NCBI RefSeq assembly: GCF_000969985.1
Contig: NZ_CP009526.1
Span: 3,224,001 to 3,288,000 of the forward strand
Reading direction: 5' to 3'
DNA from: Methanosarcina barkeri str. Wiesmoor
Lineage (GTDB): Archaea > Halobacteriota > Methanosarcinia > Methanosarcinales > Methanosarcinaceae
DNA length: 64,000 bases
Below are positions 25,288 to 33,937 of this stretch, in pieces (the first letter of the stretch is position 1; every line of letters starts with the position of its first letter). The position numbers and the translations under genes are program-made. The notes beneath the pieces were generated by a model that worked only from the letters and a program-made list of their open reading frames with translations, was not told the origin of the DNA and ran no database searches.

Positions 25288-26343
25288 TTATTCCTCCTTC
25301 ACTTTCTCTTCTTCCTTAAGTTTTAACTTTGTCCTGTAAAGTGCGAGTAAAAAACCGTATACTGCAGGGCCGATTACCAGCCCGGTAATTCCAATTACAA
25401 GAAGAGGGGCTCCAAATGCGATAATTGTAATTACTGGGTGCACGGAACCTTTTTCCTGAATCAATTTAGGCCTTAAGTAATAGTCCTGCAGTGTATTTAG
25501 AGCAAGACTGAATATCAGTATTTGTAAAGCTTTATTGTAGTCCTGAAGTAGAATATAATATGCTGTCAGGGGCAAGTAAATTCCCGGTAGCCCTACAAGA
25601 GGATACATTGATAGAAGAAATATAAGTGAAGCAAGAACACCCGGATAAGATACATCAAGCAGGTATAGGCCAATCAGGGCAATAACTCCTATTATCGCGC
25701 TTGTGACAAAATGCTGTCTGAACAGGCCGGAATAGATCACATCCAGCTCTTTTAAGAATAATTTAATTTCTTTTTCGTTTTTGTCAGGTACAAAGTTTAA
25801 AAGCTGATCGATTGACTTATTTCCGGTCAGTAAGAAATAATAAGAAAAGATGAGTGCTACTATAATGGCTACTATATCAAATGGTAATGTAGCTGTTAAA
25901 AAAATCACTAAAGATTTTGTTGGTGGAAAGTATGTATCTGTTAAACTTAAAATAAACTGATCAACCTGATTTGTTACCTCAGAAGAATTAAAATGCACGT
26001 TTACTTCTATAATTTTTATTACTCTGCTTGTTATGTTTTTTGTGAGTTGCTGCAGATTTTCAGGCGAGTTCAAAAGAGTTAAAACTTCATTGACAACAAC
26101 GTAAATTATTCTTATACCAATCAGGATAAAAATAGTTAACGCTAAAAGAACTGAAGCTGCAGCTGCTATCCTTCTGTACTTTATTCGGGACTCCAAATAG
26201 GAATATAAAGGGACAAGAAGGTATGCAATAAAAAAACTAAAAAGTATCACGGAGAAAAAGGATTTCGTTATATATATTGCAACGGCAATAACAAATATAG
26301 TAACTAGTATTGTAAACTTATTGAAATTATCCCCGCCACCCAT
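25288..26343 (-). CDS. AI-2E family (PerM/UPF0118) permease-like membrane protein
   Basis: A 351-residue polytopic protein with about eight membrane segments and a large soluble loop between the third and fourth (about residues 75-155), typical of AI-2E family transporters. The conserved C-terminal part includes GLPGIYLPLTAYYILLQDY, QDYYLRPKLIQEKGSVHPVI and GPAVYGFLLALY. Members have been linked to autoinducer-2, Na+/H+ or other export, so the substrate here is not defined. The tail is strongly acidic/basic (KLKEEEKVKEE). Monocistronic; no clear Shine-Dalgarno site, so possibly leaderless. Confidence 0.8.
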   Translation of the reverse strand: MGGGDNFNKFTILVTIFVIAVAIYITKSFFSVILFSFFIAYLLVPLYSYLESRIKYRRIAAAASVLLALTIFILIGIRIIYVVVNEVLTLLNSPENLQQLTKNITSRVIKIIEVNVHFNSSEVTNQVDQFILSLTDTYFPPTKSLVIFLTATLPFDIVAIIVALIFSYYFLLTGNKSIDQLLNFVPDKNEKEIKLFLKELDVIYSGLFRQHFVTSAIIGVIALIGLYLLDVSYPGVLASLIFLLSMYPLVGLPGIYLPLTAYYILLQDYNKALQILIFSLALNTLQDYYLRPKLIQEKGSVHPVITIIAFGAPLLVIGITGLVIGPAVYGFLLALYRTKLKLKEEEKVKEE

Positions 26344-26863
26344 ATAGTGTAATAAGAGTAGTTTGGGTGATAAGTTTTCTTACCATTTTATTTCTGACAA
26401 TTCCTACATCATAGTTCTTGAAATCTCATTTTTTTCTCGCAGGTTATGTTCAGTTTCTATTCAGTTTTTAGTCAATTTTTAGTCAGTTGTTAAAAGTTAG
26501 TAAAGTAAATATTTGATAAGAGTTAATTATAGATGAGAACCCAAGCGTAAAAGATACTTCGGTTAATTCTGATTCTGGAACTAATTATGAAGTCTCCTGA
26601 GACATATGTTTCAAAGCGAGATCCAGGATGAAAGTCAAAATTGGGATTTACCGAAAAATATAAAATAAATAATATAATTATTTAAAATACGAAGGATATG
26701 GAAAAATACCACATCAGATTCCATATTTTACTTTTCTTATGCTCTCACAGAATCTTAATCAGGAACATTTGAAATTCATTTTTAATTTTCTCTAACGACG
26801 CCTTAAAAGTTTAATGATATCAAATTAACCAGGTCATTAGATAAAAATAAGAAAAGATTCATC
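26344..26863. other. intergenic region
   Basis: Divergent promoter region between the permease and flippase-like genes. AT-rich, with short TCAGTTTTTAGTCAATTTTT-type direct repeats near 26460-26490. No gene or RNA seen. Confidence 0.4.
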
Positions 26864-27907
26864 ATGAACAGGTACAAAAAATGGCTTATCGCATCGCTGT
26901 TTATCAGTGTTGCATCAATTACGCTTGTTAACGGCTTGACTTTTAACTCAGAGACCATTGAAGCTCTGAGAAAGATCAAAATAGAATATATTCTGATAGC
27001 CGGTCTTTTCCATGTTTTTTCATTCTTTATCTGGGGAGCTCGGACTCGAGCGATGTGCAATGCACTGGGCTACAAAGTAAATTATCTTAAAATAGTAGAG
27101 ATAATTCTCTCAGGTGTTTTTGTAGCTGGAGTTACTCCTTCTTCTGCAGGTGGAGAGCCTGTCAGGTTGAGTATGCTACATCTGAACAAGATTCCTCTAG
27201 GGAAAGCTACAGCCGTAATTGTAGGGGAACGTCTGCTTGATGCTTTTCTCGTCTTTTCTTCTCTACCTTTTGCCCTTTATATTATGAAGGATACGCTTCC
27301 AAGCTCTAAATTCAATGTAGCATTGTTGATAGCTAGTCTCCTGGCACTTATGGCTCTGAGTTTTTTTATTTACGGATTATGGAAACCCGAGAAAGTAAAA
27401 AACATTATACGTAGGATCACAGGCAGAATTGCGCCTCTTTTAGGGAAACATACGGATGCTTCAATTTCCCATTTAATGGAAAAGGTAGATCGAGAAGTAG
27501 ACCTTTTTCATGAAAGTATATGGATTTTTATTTCAGTAGGGAAAAAAGGACTGTTATGGGGCATGTTTTTTACCTACCTCTTTTGGACGGTTGAGTTTTT
27601 CCTGCTGATCCTGATTCTAGCTGGCCTTTCACAAACGACTTCGATATTAACCGCTTTTGCAGCCCAGGTGTTCCTGGCAATAGTCATGGTCGTGCCTGCA
27701 ACTCCAGGAGCAAGCGGAGTTGCTGAATTAGGAGCAGCTTCCATATTTTCGGTTTTCATAAATGCATCCATTATTGGAGTTACAATTATCGCATGGAGGG
27801 CCCTAACATACTATATGAACCTTTTATTAGGAGGCCTCATAAGTCTGAAGGTAATTAAAGACATGGATCTAATTAAAAAATTGATAGGGGATTCTACCGA
27901 GCCTTAA
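26864..27907 (+). CDS. flippase-like / LPG-synthase TM region family membrane protein
   Basis: A 347-residue polytopic protein of the UPF0104 family (AglD_N / lysylphosphatidylglycerol synthase transmembrane region). Landmarks: LSGVFVAGVTPSSAGGEPVRL and GERLLDAFLVF in the first half and VVPATPGASGVAELGAA in the second half. Bacterial relatives fused to a synthase domain flip modified lipids; stand-alone archaeal members are thought to move lipid-linked sugars or act in N-glycosylation. That role is inferred. The ATG at 26864 is directly followed by MNRYKKWL and the first helix. Monocistronic, with a tandem repeat just downstream. Confidence 0.82.
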   Translation: MNRYKKWLIASLFISVASITLVNGLTFNSETIEALRKIKIEYILIAGLFHVFSFFIWGARTRAMCNALGYKVNYLKIVEIILSGVFVAGVTPSSAGGEPVRLSMLHLNKIPLGKATAVIVGERLLDAFLVFSSLPFALYIMKDTLPSSKFNVALLIASLLALMALSFFIYGLWKPEKVKNIIRRITGRIAPLLGKHTDASISHLMEKVDREVDLFHESIWIFISVGKKGLLWGMFFTYLFWTVEFFLLILILAGLSQTTSILTAFAAQVFLAIVMVVPATPGASGVAELGAASIFSVFINASIIGVTIIAWRALTYYMNLLLGGLISLKVIKDMDLIKKLIGDSTEP

Positions 27908-27930
27908 TGATTACCTGAAAGTGAAAAAGA

Positions 27931-27994
27931 TATTTGAGGTCAAAACTATTTGAGGTCAAAACTATTTGAGGTCAAAACTATTTGAGGTCAAAAC
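27931..27994. repeat. 16-bp tandem repeat, four perfect copies
   Basis: Four exact copies of TATTTGAGGTCAAAAC, 24 bases after the flippase-like gene. Perfect identity implies recent expansion. Confidence 0.9.
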
Positions 27995-28084
27995 TGCCCC
28001 TGCAAGCTCTAAACCCATTATTTCTACCCGGTTCCTTACAAACCAGACTGCGGCTAAGAGAACAAATGTTTTGGTCAGGTGTAC

Positions 28085-28240
28085 ACAGTTTTCCCTAAGA
28101 AAACAGTGTTCATGTCTCACAACCCTGATCATGCTTCATGTTTGAGTCCCGGTCATGTTCGTGCCTTAATTCTGACCGTGATCATGCCTCAATCCTGACC
28201 GCGCATATGTCTTAATCCCGATCATGCTCGAATACAAGCT
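28085..28240. repeat. degenerate ~33-bp repeats
   Basis: Four or five loosely repeated units around the core CCTGATCATG / CCTTAATCCTGACC in the spacer between the flippase-like and korB stops. No gene seen in 28000-28374. Confidence 0.5.
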
Positions 28241-28374
28241 TCCAGGAAAAGAAGCGGTTCTCTGGGCATTTGTGTCCTTTCTTTGTTGCTATTCTTTTCC
28301 TGGACTATTCCTGACTGGAACCAGCTTGAAGATATCTCATATTCTAAACATGTACTGAACAGGATGCAGATCGA

Positions 28375-29226
28375 TTAATAAAATTTATCAATTTCGTGCT
28401 TTACGTCCTCAATAGAGAACTTTTGCCTGACAAGAGGCTCTTCCTGAATTGTCGGTATTCCTTCTTCAAGCGTCTCTCTTTCACTTTTATAGAATATGCC
28501 GTTAGGAATCCTATCTCCCCATTCCAGAGACCTTTCAAACGCTTTTAAGCGGTTATATGGGTCATATTCTTCTTCGAGTTTATAGACCCTGTCTCGGTAC
28601 CACCTGAAAGTGTTTATCTTGTTAAAAGTAACGCAGGGCTGAAGGATATCAAGAAGGGAAAAACCTTTGTGTGATATGGCAGCCTTCAGAAGCTCTTTCA
28701 GATAACTCTGGTCTCCTGCAAAACCTCTGGCTACGAAACTGCAGTCCTGAGAAATTGCCAGAGCAAGTGGGTTCAATGGCTCTTCAAGGACACCATAAGG
28801 CTGGATTTTGGTGTGAGTTCCCTGAGCCGTGGTAGGAGAGGCCTGTCCTTTTGTCAGTCCGTAAATCTGGTTGTCGTGCACTAGAAGGGTAATATTCGGG
28901 TTACGGCGAATTGCATGAAGGAAATGATTTCCGCCTTCTCCATAACAGTCCCCATCCCCTGCAACTGCTATTACATGCAAAGAGTGGTTGGCAAGTTTTG
29001 CAGCCGTAGCTACGGGCAGTGTCCTTCCATGCAGCCCATTAAACGTATGGCATTTCATATAGTGGGGCAGTTTTCCAGATTGCCCTATCCCCGAAACCAT
29101 AAGCACTTCCCAGGGCTCAATTCCAAGCTCTACAAGCGCCTGCTTGACAGTCGAAAGGATATTGAAATTTCCGCACCCCGGACACCAGGCAGGAACCTGA
29201 CCCTTATAATCTTCAGATGTAGGCAT
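28375..29226 (-). CDS. korB: 2-oxoacid:ferredoxin oxidoreductase, beta subunit
   Basis: A 283-residue thiamine-diphosphate subunit. An N-terminal CPGCG supplies Cys for a 4Fe-4S cluster (with others downstream), and the TPP-binding motif runs from GDGDCYGEGGNH to LLVHDNQIYGLTKGQ. With KorA it decarboxylates a 2-oxoacid (2-oxoglutarate is the usual assignment) to the acyl-CoA, reducing ferredoxin; methanogens use it for biosynthesis in an incomplete TCA pathway. Substrate is not proven from sequence. The ATG overlaps the korA 3' end by 14 bases, with GGAGGAATTGC ahead of it. The 2-oxoglutarate versus other 2-oxoacid choice remains open. Confidence 0.85.
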   Translation of the reverse strand: MPTSEDYKGQVPAWCPGCGNFNILSTVKQALVELGIEPWEVLMVSGIGQSGKLPHYMKCHTFNGLHGRTLPVATAAKLANHSLHVIAVAGDGDCYGEGGNHFLHAIRRNPNITLLVHDNQIYGLTKGQASPTTAQGTHTKIQPYGVLEEPLNPLALAISQDCSFVARGFAGDQSYLKELLKAAISHKGFSLLDILQPCVTFNKINTFRWYRDRVYKLEEEYDPYNRLKAFERSLEWGDRIPNGIFYKSERETLEEGIPTIQEEPLVRQKFSIEDVKHEIDKFY

Positions 29227-30937
29227 GCAATTCCTCCTTCAGATTTTCAATTGTAAAAGGCCTCCCATCATACCTGAGAATCTGATGGGTAAATTCAAAC
29301 CCTGTTTCTGCTCTCATTAGTTTTGCAAACTGTCCGGTAGCAGTGTTTTCTATACAAATGGTAAGATCAGCATTCTCAAGAAGTTCAATATAATCAAACT
29401 TATCTCGTTCCGGAAGAGGATAGACCTGGCTAAAGTGCATCATCGCAACCTTGTGATCCTTAGAAATAGTATCGACCACCTCTTTTATCACACCATAAGT
29501 AGAGCCACGCCCTACAAGCACAATTTTCGGAGAAGAATCGCCATAAAGAAGTGGAGGGTCAATCTCTTTCTTTATAAGAGGAAGTTTCTTCAACATCCTT
29601 TTCTGAACCATTTTGATCCGGGTCTCGGAATCTTCTATGATGTGTCCCTCCTCGTCATGTTCATCGCTATCCACTACAACGAGGTGTTTTCCGGCTTCTC
29701 CGGGGACCGCAAGAAGAGAAATTCCTGTACTGGAATATTTAAAACGTTTATAAACCTCAACGCCTTCAAGGTCTTTTTCTCTCAGCCTATAATCATTGTA
29801 AATTATATTTTCAAGGTCGAATTTTTCATACGTCCACTCGGTATCCCCAAGATACTGGTCTGACTGGATGAACACAGGGATCTGGTACTTTTCCGCAAGT
29901 TCAAAAGCCTTGTTAGTAAGGTAAAAAGCCTGTTTTGGGTCTCCAGGCTCAAAAATCACTCTTGGAAACTCTCCATGTGCTGCGTAAAGGACAAAAAGCA
30001 AGTCTGCCTGTTCCGTTCGTGTAGGTAAACCTGTTGCAGGCCCTGGACGCTGCATTTCGGCAATAACGATAGGAGTTTCGGTCATTCCTGCAAGAGAAAG
30101 GCCTTCTACCATCAGGGCAAATCCTCCACCCGACGTTCCGGTCATTGCTCTTACGCCTGCAAAAGAAGCCCCTATAGCCATATTAATAGCTGAAATCTCG
30201 TCTTCAACCTGTTCAACGACCAAGTTGTACTCTTCTGCTCTGGAAGCCATATAGTTTAGAATCCCTGTTGAAGGCGTCATAGGGTAACCGGAATAAAACT
30301 TACAGCCTGACATAAGGGCTCCCATTCCGATTGCATTAACCCCGTCAATAAGCATGAGTCCCCTGTTTTCAGGTTCACGGATTTCGGGAGCTTCACAGCG
30401 GGGACAATTTTTACGAGCATAATTATATCCCGCTTCTGCACAGGCTATATTTCCCTGAATTACCTCGTCCCCTTTTTTCTCGAAGGCTTTTTTTAGAACA
30501 TTCCTGAAGGTTTCAAGCCCAAGATCAAGAATTCCAAGTGCTGCTCCGGTAGCTACAGTATTTGCCATTACACTTTTTTTTCCTACATCAAGGGCTATTT
30601 TTTTGAACGGGATATCTATGAACTCAGGTTCTTCAAATTTCTTTTTGGTAATTTCGGAATCATAAAGAATAAATCCTTCATCCCGTACGCTTTTTCTATG
30701 AATTTCTATAGTGTCCAGGTCAAGAGCCAGGAGGATATCGACCATATCTCTTGAGGCAGAGATCTCCTTTTCAGAAAAGCGAATTTGATAAAAATTGTGC
30801 CCACCACGTACCCTGGACATATAATCCTGGTGAGTAAATACGTGAAATCCTATCTTAGAAAAGACCTGTGCAAGAGCTCCACCTATGGTCTGCAGCCCCT
30901 GTCCGGCCTCTCCTCCTACTCGAAGTGTGTACTCCAA
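29213..30937 (-). CDS. korA: 2-oxoacid:ferredoxin oxidoreductase, fused gamma-alpha subunit
   Basis: About 574 residues: a gamma domain first (residues 1-185, starting LRVGGEAGQGLQTIGGALAQ) and then the alpha/pyrimidine-binding domain (SGYPMTPSTGILNYMASRAEE, GTSGGGFALMVEGLSLAGMTE). The fusion is typical of two-subunit 2-oxoacid oxidoreductases. The frame stays open to 31072, but the extra 45 residues do not resemble the family. A TTG at 30937 has GGGGGT seven bases upstream and starts just before LRVGGEAGQG, so I chose it. korB follows with a 14-base overlap. A Cys pair (NCPRCEAPE) lies in the linker. Confidence 0.85.
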   Translation of the reverse strand: MEYTLRVGGEAGQGLQTIGGALAQVFSKIGFHVFTHQDYMSRVRGGHNFYQIRFSEKEISASRDMVDILLALDLDTIEIHRKSVRDEGFILYDSEITKKKFEEPEFIDIPFKKIALDVGKKSVMANTVATGAALGILDLGLETFRNVLKKAFEKKGDEVIQGNIACAEAGYNYARKNCPRCEAPEIREPENRGLMLIDGVNAIGMGALMSGCKFYSGYPMTPSTGILNYMASRAEEYNLVVEQVEDEISAINMAIGASFAGVRAMTGTSGGGFALMVEGLSLAGMTETPIVIAEMQRPGPATGLPTRTEQADLLFVLYAAHGEFPRVIFEPGDPKQAFYLTNKAFELAEKYQIPVFIQSDQYLGDTEWTYEKFDLENIIYNDYRLREKDLEGVEVYKRFKYSSTGISLLAVPGEAGKHLVVVDSDEHDEEGHIIEDSETRIKMVQKRMLKKLPLIKKEIDPPLLYGDSSPKIVLVGRGSTYGVIKEVVDTISKDHKVAMMHFSQVYPLPERDKFDYIELLENADLTICIENTATGQFAKLMRAETGFEFTHQILRYDGRPFTIENLKEELHAYI

Positions 30938-31072
30938 ATATTTTACCCCCGAATATTGTTTATTTTTTAATTTTGGTTCGAATAAGTTCAAGTCACTAAT
31001 AAAGACTCTAATACAAAACTTTGTTTGAGCAATTTCTACAATGATTACAGCAAAACAGAGATTCCTTACCAA

Positions 31073-31303
31073 TTTTCGTTTTTCTGTCGTTATTAACTCT
31101 GTTTAGCCGCTTTCTCTTTTCAGCTCTCTGAATAATAGTTATAATAAGTATTAAATATTCGTGCAAATTGTCTACTTTTAAAAAGAATTCGCCTTTATTA
31201 GTATTAAAATTGACAGGAGACTATAGATACAATCAATATGAACGATTGGTTCCCTGGCCAGTAGGTGAACGACTGTTCCCTTACCAATAGGAAGGAATGA
31301 GGT
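31073..31303. other. short spacer between radical SAM gene and korA
   Basis: No gene. GAACGATTGGTTCCCTGGCC and GAACGACTGTTCCCTTACC form a pair of imperfect direct repeats at about 31239-31285, just beyond the radical SAM stop. Confidence 0.4.
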
Positions 31304-32743
31304 CTATTTTCTTACAGACTCCGGCTTGATGCCTAAGCGATCCCAGAATGCCTGGTTATTTATACAGCCGGGGTCAGGAGCATTGAGATCCCCATAATAA
31401 GCCCATGCACGTGCCCTGCAACCTCCACAGATATATTTGTTCTTGCAACTTCCACAGCTGCCGGTCAGGTGCTCCCGGTCCCTGAGTTGTTTTAGTACAG
31501 GGGAATTATGCCAGATTTCAAGAAATGGCCGATCGCGGATATTGCCAAGTTGAATTGGCATGAAAACACAGGGCTGGACTATTCCTGTCGGCTCGATTCC
31601 GCAATAGAGGCGCCCTGCCCCGCATCCCCCGATAAAGTCGGCAAGCATCCTGGTTTTACCTTTTAATTCTTCCCCCATATGGACGTGCCCGACAGGAATA
31701 CCTTGATTCGCCTCGTTTTCGACTGCCACTCTTGCTATCTGAGGGGCGGTTGAGAGTTCCGGAGGTCCTTCGTCATTTTTAGCATTTTTCAGAATATATT
31801 TCAGAAGCTCTTCCCGCTGCCTGGGGGTAATATCTTTTTCCATCATGTCCGCACCACGGCCGGTAGGAATAAAGTTGAAGTATATGATTCGTCCTGCTCC
31901 GAGTTCTTTTCCGAGCTCTCGAATGTCAGGTATCTGATCAATATTATCTCGGGTCACCGTAGTTGCAATGCAGGTATAAACTCCGGCATCGATGGCATTC
32001 CGTATTCCGGCTACACTCCTATCGAAGGCCCCTGGAATCCCACGCATGGCATCGTGCTTAGCTGCGTTTTTGCCGTCAATGGAAACCTCTACGTAGTCGA
32101 TACCGGCATTCATGAGACCCCGAGCCACATCGGGGGTAATCAGTGTTCCATTTGATGCCAGAGATACATACAGATCATGTTTGTGGGCATGAGCGACGAC
32201 TTCGAAGAAATCCTTCCTCATCAGTGGCTCTCCACCTGAGAAAGCGATCAGTGCCACGCCAGCATCAGAGAGCTCCTCGATGAGTTTTTTTGATTCCTCG
32301 GTGGTAAGTTCATTGGGAAGTGCATTCTGAGCATCCTGATAACAGTGCTTGCACTTCAGGTTGCACATGTGAGTAAAGTTCCAGACTACAAGGAACGGAG
32401 CGTTCAATGCCTGGGGCCTGGTAATCCCATACCTGGCAATACCCCTGAATACGTTTGACAGCCCCTTCTGGAAGTTGCGATCTGAAAGTCCGGCTTTGAT
32501 ATCCGATTCATTGATATCAAAAAGTTTACTGCTCCGGTGCATGGCTTGACTGAGCATCCAGCTTGCAGTCCTGCATTTTAAGCAGAGATCATGTTCTATT
32601 CCAAGATAACATTCTATGGAGTTCTGAAGCCGGTTGCCACAATCATCATTCTTGGCTACAAACTTAAGTATCTCCCTGGTCAAAGGATTTCCCAGCCATC
32701 TTTCTACAGCAGCAATAGCAGGAGTATAGGTGTCATCCGGCAT
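31304..32743 (-). CDS. radical SAM / SPASM domain protein
   Basis: A 479-residue enzyme. The radical SAM cluster motif CX3CX2C is CNLKCKHC (Cys127, 131, 134), followed by the SAM-binding AFSGGEPLMR. The C-terminal SPASM domain binds auxiliary FeS clusters (CGSCKNKYICGGCRARAW, then DPGC), resembling the end of NirJ/AhbC/AhbD proteins that modify heme precursors. An N-terminal extension of about 115 residues carries its own Cys set (DDCGN, IECYLG, LCLKCRTA) and is not part of the core family. The substrate could be a tetrapyrrole or a peptide. The ATG overlaps the stop of a 32-codon ORF by one base (TAATG), so the two are translationally coupled. Confidence 0.85.
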   Translation of the reverse strand: MPDDTYTPAIAAVERWLGNPLTREILKFVAKNDDCGNRLQNSIECYLGIEHDLCLKCRTASWMLSQAMHRSSKLFDINESDIKAGLSDRNFQKGLSNVFRGIARYGITRPQALNAPFLVVWNFTHMCNLKCKHCYQDAQNALPNELTTEESKKLIEELSDAGVALIAFSGGEPLMRKDFFEVVAHAHKHDLYVSLASNGTLITPDVARGLMNAGIDYVEVSIDGKNAAKHDAMRGIPGAFDRSVAGIRNAIDAGVYTCIATTVTRDNIDQIPDIRELGKELGAGRIIYFNFIPTGRGADMMEKDITPRQREELLKYILKNAKNDEGPPELSTAPQIARVAVENEANQGIPVGHVHMGEELKGKTRMLADFIGGCGAGRLYCGIEPTGIVQPCVFMPIQLGNIRDRPFLEIWHNSPVLKQLRDREHLTGSCGSCKNKYICGGCRARAWAYYGDLNAPDPGCINNQAFWDRLGIKPESVRK

Positions 32744-32841
32744 TATTTCACCTTCGGGAAGTCTCTAATGTATCTCCGTATATCTGCTTCCGGCTCACAG
32801 TCTTCATCATCAAAAGGTCTGATAAAATCAGAATTACTCAT
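32743..32841 (-). CDS. 32-residue small ORF coupled to radical SAM/SPASM gene
   Basis: ATG at 32841 with GGGGGGT right ahead of it, and TAA sharing its last A with the ATG of the radical SAM gene. The product begins MSNSDFIRPFDDEDCEPE and ends RDFPKVK: acidic first half, one Cys, basic tail, no signal peptide. The strong ribosome site and TAATG junction show that it is likely translated. It may be a leader that sets the enzyme's level, a small partner protein, or a substrate peptide, since SPASM enzymes often modify short peptides encoded next door. Which of these is right is unknown. Confidence 0.6.
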   Translation of the reverse strand: MSNSDFIRPFDDEDCEPEADIRRYIRDFPKVK

Positions 32842-32907
32842 ACCCCCCTTATGATTCAACAGTTTTCCCCATCAATGCCCATTAATGCCCTAATTTAATT
32901 ATATTTT

Positions 32908-33025
32908 TTATGATTTTTCACATTCATATTGATGCATGTTTTTATTTTCTTATGATTTGTCACATTCATATTGATGCATGTTTTTATTTTCTTATGGTGT
33001 ATCTCATTCATATTGATCCATGTTT
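32908..33025. repeat. 42-bp tandem repeat, about 2.8 copies
   Basis: Units starting TTATGATTTTTCACATTCAT and continuing ATTGATGCATGTTTTTATTT, at 32908, 32950 and 32992. The period is a multiple of three, so both strands show repeated peptides, but no ribosome site supports a gene. Upstream of the small ORF/radical SAM pair. Confidence 0.85.
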
Positions 33026-33183
33026 GATAAGTCCAGACAATTGTACTCACCCTTCTCTCCTGAGCAGGGTAATATATTATCAACATAAGACTTAACAGAA
33101 TTATATATACAAAAATAATATTAAATTAATATATTTATACAATATATTAATTCATAGGAAACAGGGAAACATCATTTATTATT

Positions 33184-33314
33184 GAGCGTATCCCAAAACC
33201 AATTTAATTCTTAAATCAATAGGAGTTTTGGAACTATTTTTTGTTGTGAGACACTCGACTGACAACTTCAAATTTGAAATTCAGAGATGAAATTTTGAGT
33301 TTTGGGATGAGCTC
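33184..33314. mobile_element. miniature inverted-repeat element, family GAGC (copy B)
   Basis: A 131-bp element with ends GAGCGTATCCCAAAA and TTTTGGGATGAGCTC, flanked on both sides by ATT (3-bp target duplication). Related in ends and interior to 3272-3401. It lies exactly at the point where the DUF457-like coding sequence begins, so it has cut off that gene's 5' part. The ATG inside its right end is in frame with the remaining gene. Confidence 0.7.
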
Positions 33315-33564
33315 ATTAACAATCATTGGATCAATATTACCTGATGTGATTGAACCTTCGAGAAATAAGTTCCATCGAAAGTTCTTCCATTCAATCTTTT
33401 TGATAATAATATTTGTATTTTTAATTATGACTTATAAAGAACTAATATCTGGTAATTTTGATAATCCGATATTGACTTGTTATTTCTTTATAGGATGTGG
33501 ATCTGTTTCTCATCTGTTAATGGATGTGATTACACGTAATGGACTTCCTTTAACCGGATTGTAA
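33307..33564 (+). pseudogene. truncated metal-dependent hydrolase (DUF457/YdjM-like) membrane protein
   Basis: The remaining 85 or so codons encode IGSILPDVIEPSRNKFHRKF...HS and GSVSHLLMDVITRNGLPL. These are the LPD, HR and HLxxD signatures of the YdjM/DUF457 inner-membrane family (membrane-bound, metal-dependent hydrolase-like; related to LexA-regulated YdjM). The N-terminal helix with its first conserved His is missing. Homology starts right after the right end of the miniature element, and the first possible ATG lies in the element. The protein also ends early compared with full-length members (about 150-200 residues or more). Almost surely non-functional. Confidence 0.65.
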
Positions 33565-33937
33565 GGTATGATATAACCTACTATTTTCGTTTTTACAGAG
33601 TGGTTGACAGGTTAAATCAATTTTTTGCTGAATAGAAGGTTCTCGATTAGTTCTTTTTTCTTCGGACAATCACTTATATACTTGTTCTAATTATCTTCTT
33701 TATATTTTTATAGGTCTAACATAATGAAAATAGAAAAATTGTATAATGAGCCTCCCAACTATGATTAATTCTCAATAATTGTCGTACTTGAGGCAAAAAG
33801 TTAAGAAAGTCGGCTAATTCTAGGGCTCTTAGAGAAGTTTTTGGGTATAGATCTTAAGAGTTGCTTTAGACATAGATTAAAATAAATAATTATTAAGAAA
33901 GTTTAATTAATGGTTACTTAATATCTTTATTGATAAA
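33565..33937. other. AT-rich spacer before the restriction genes
   Basis: No gene seen. Probably contains the promoter of the restriction-methylase relic. Base composition is as AT-rich as the genes that follow. Confidence 0.4.

Noticed and set aside
32908-33025. CRISPR-like array
   Set aside because: The 42-bp units are directly adjoining with no variable spacers.
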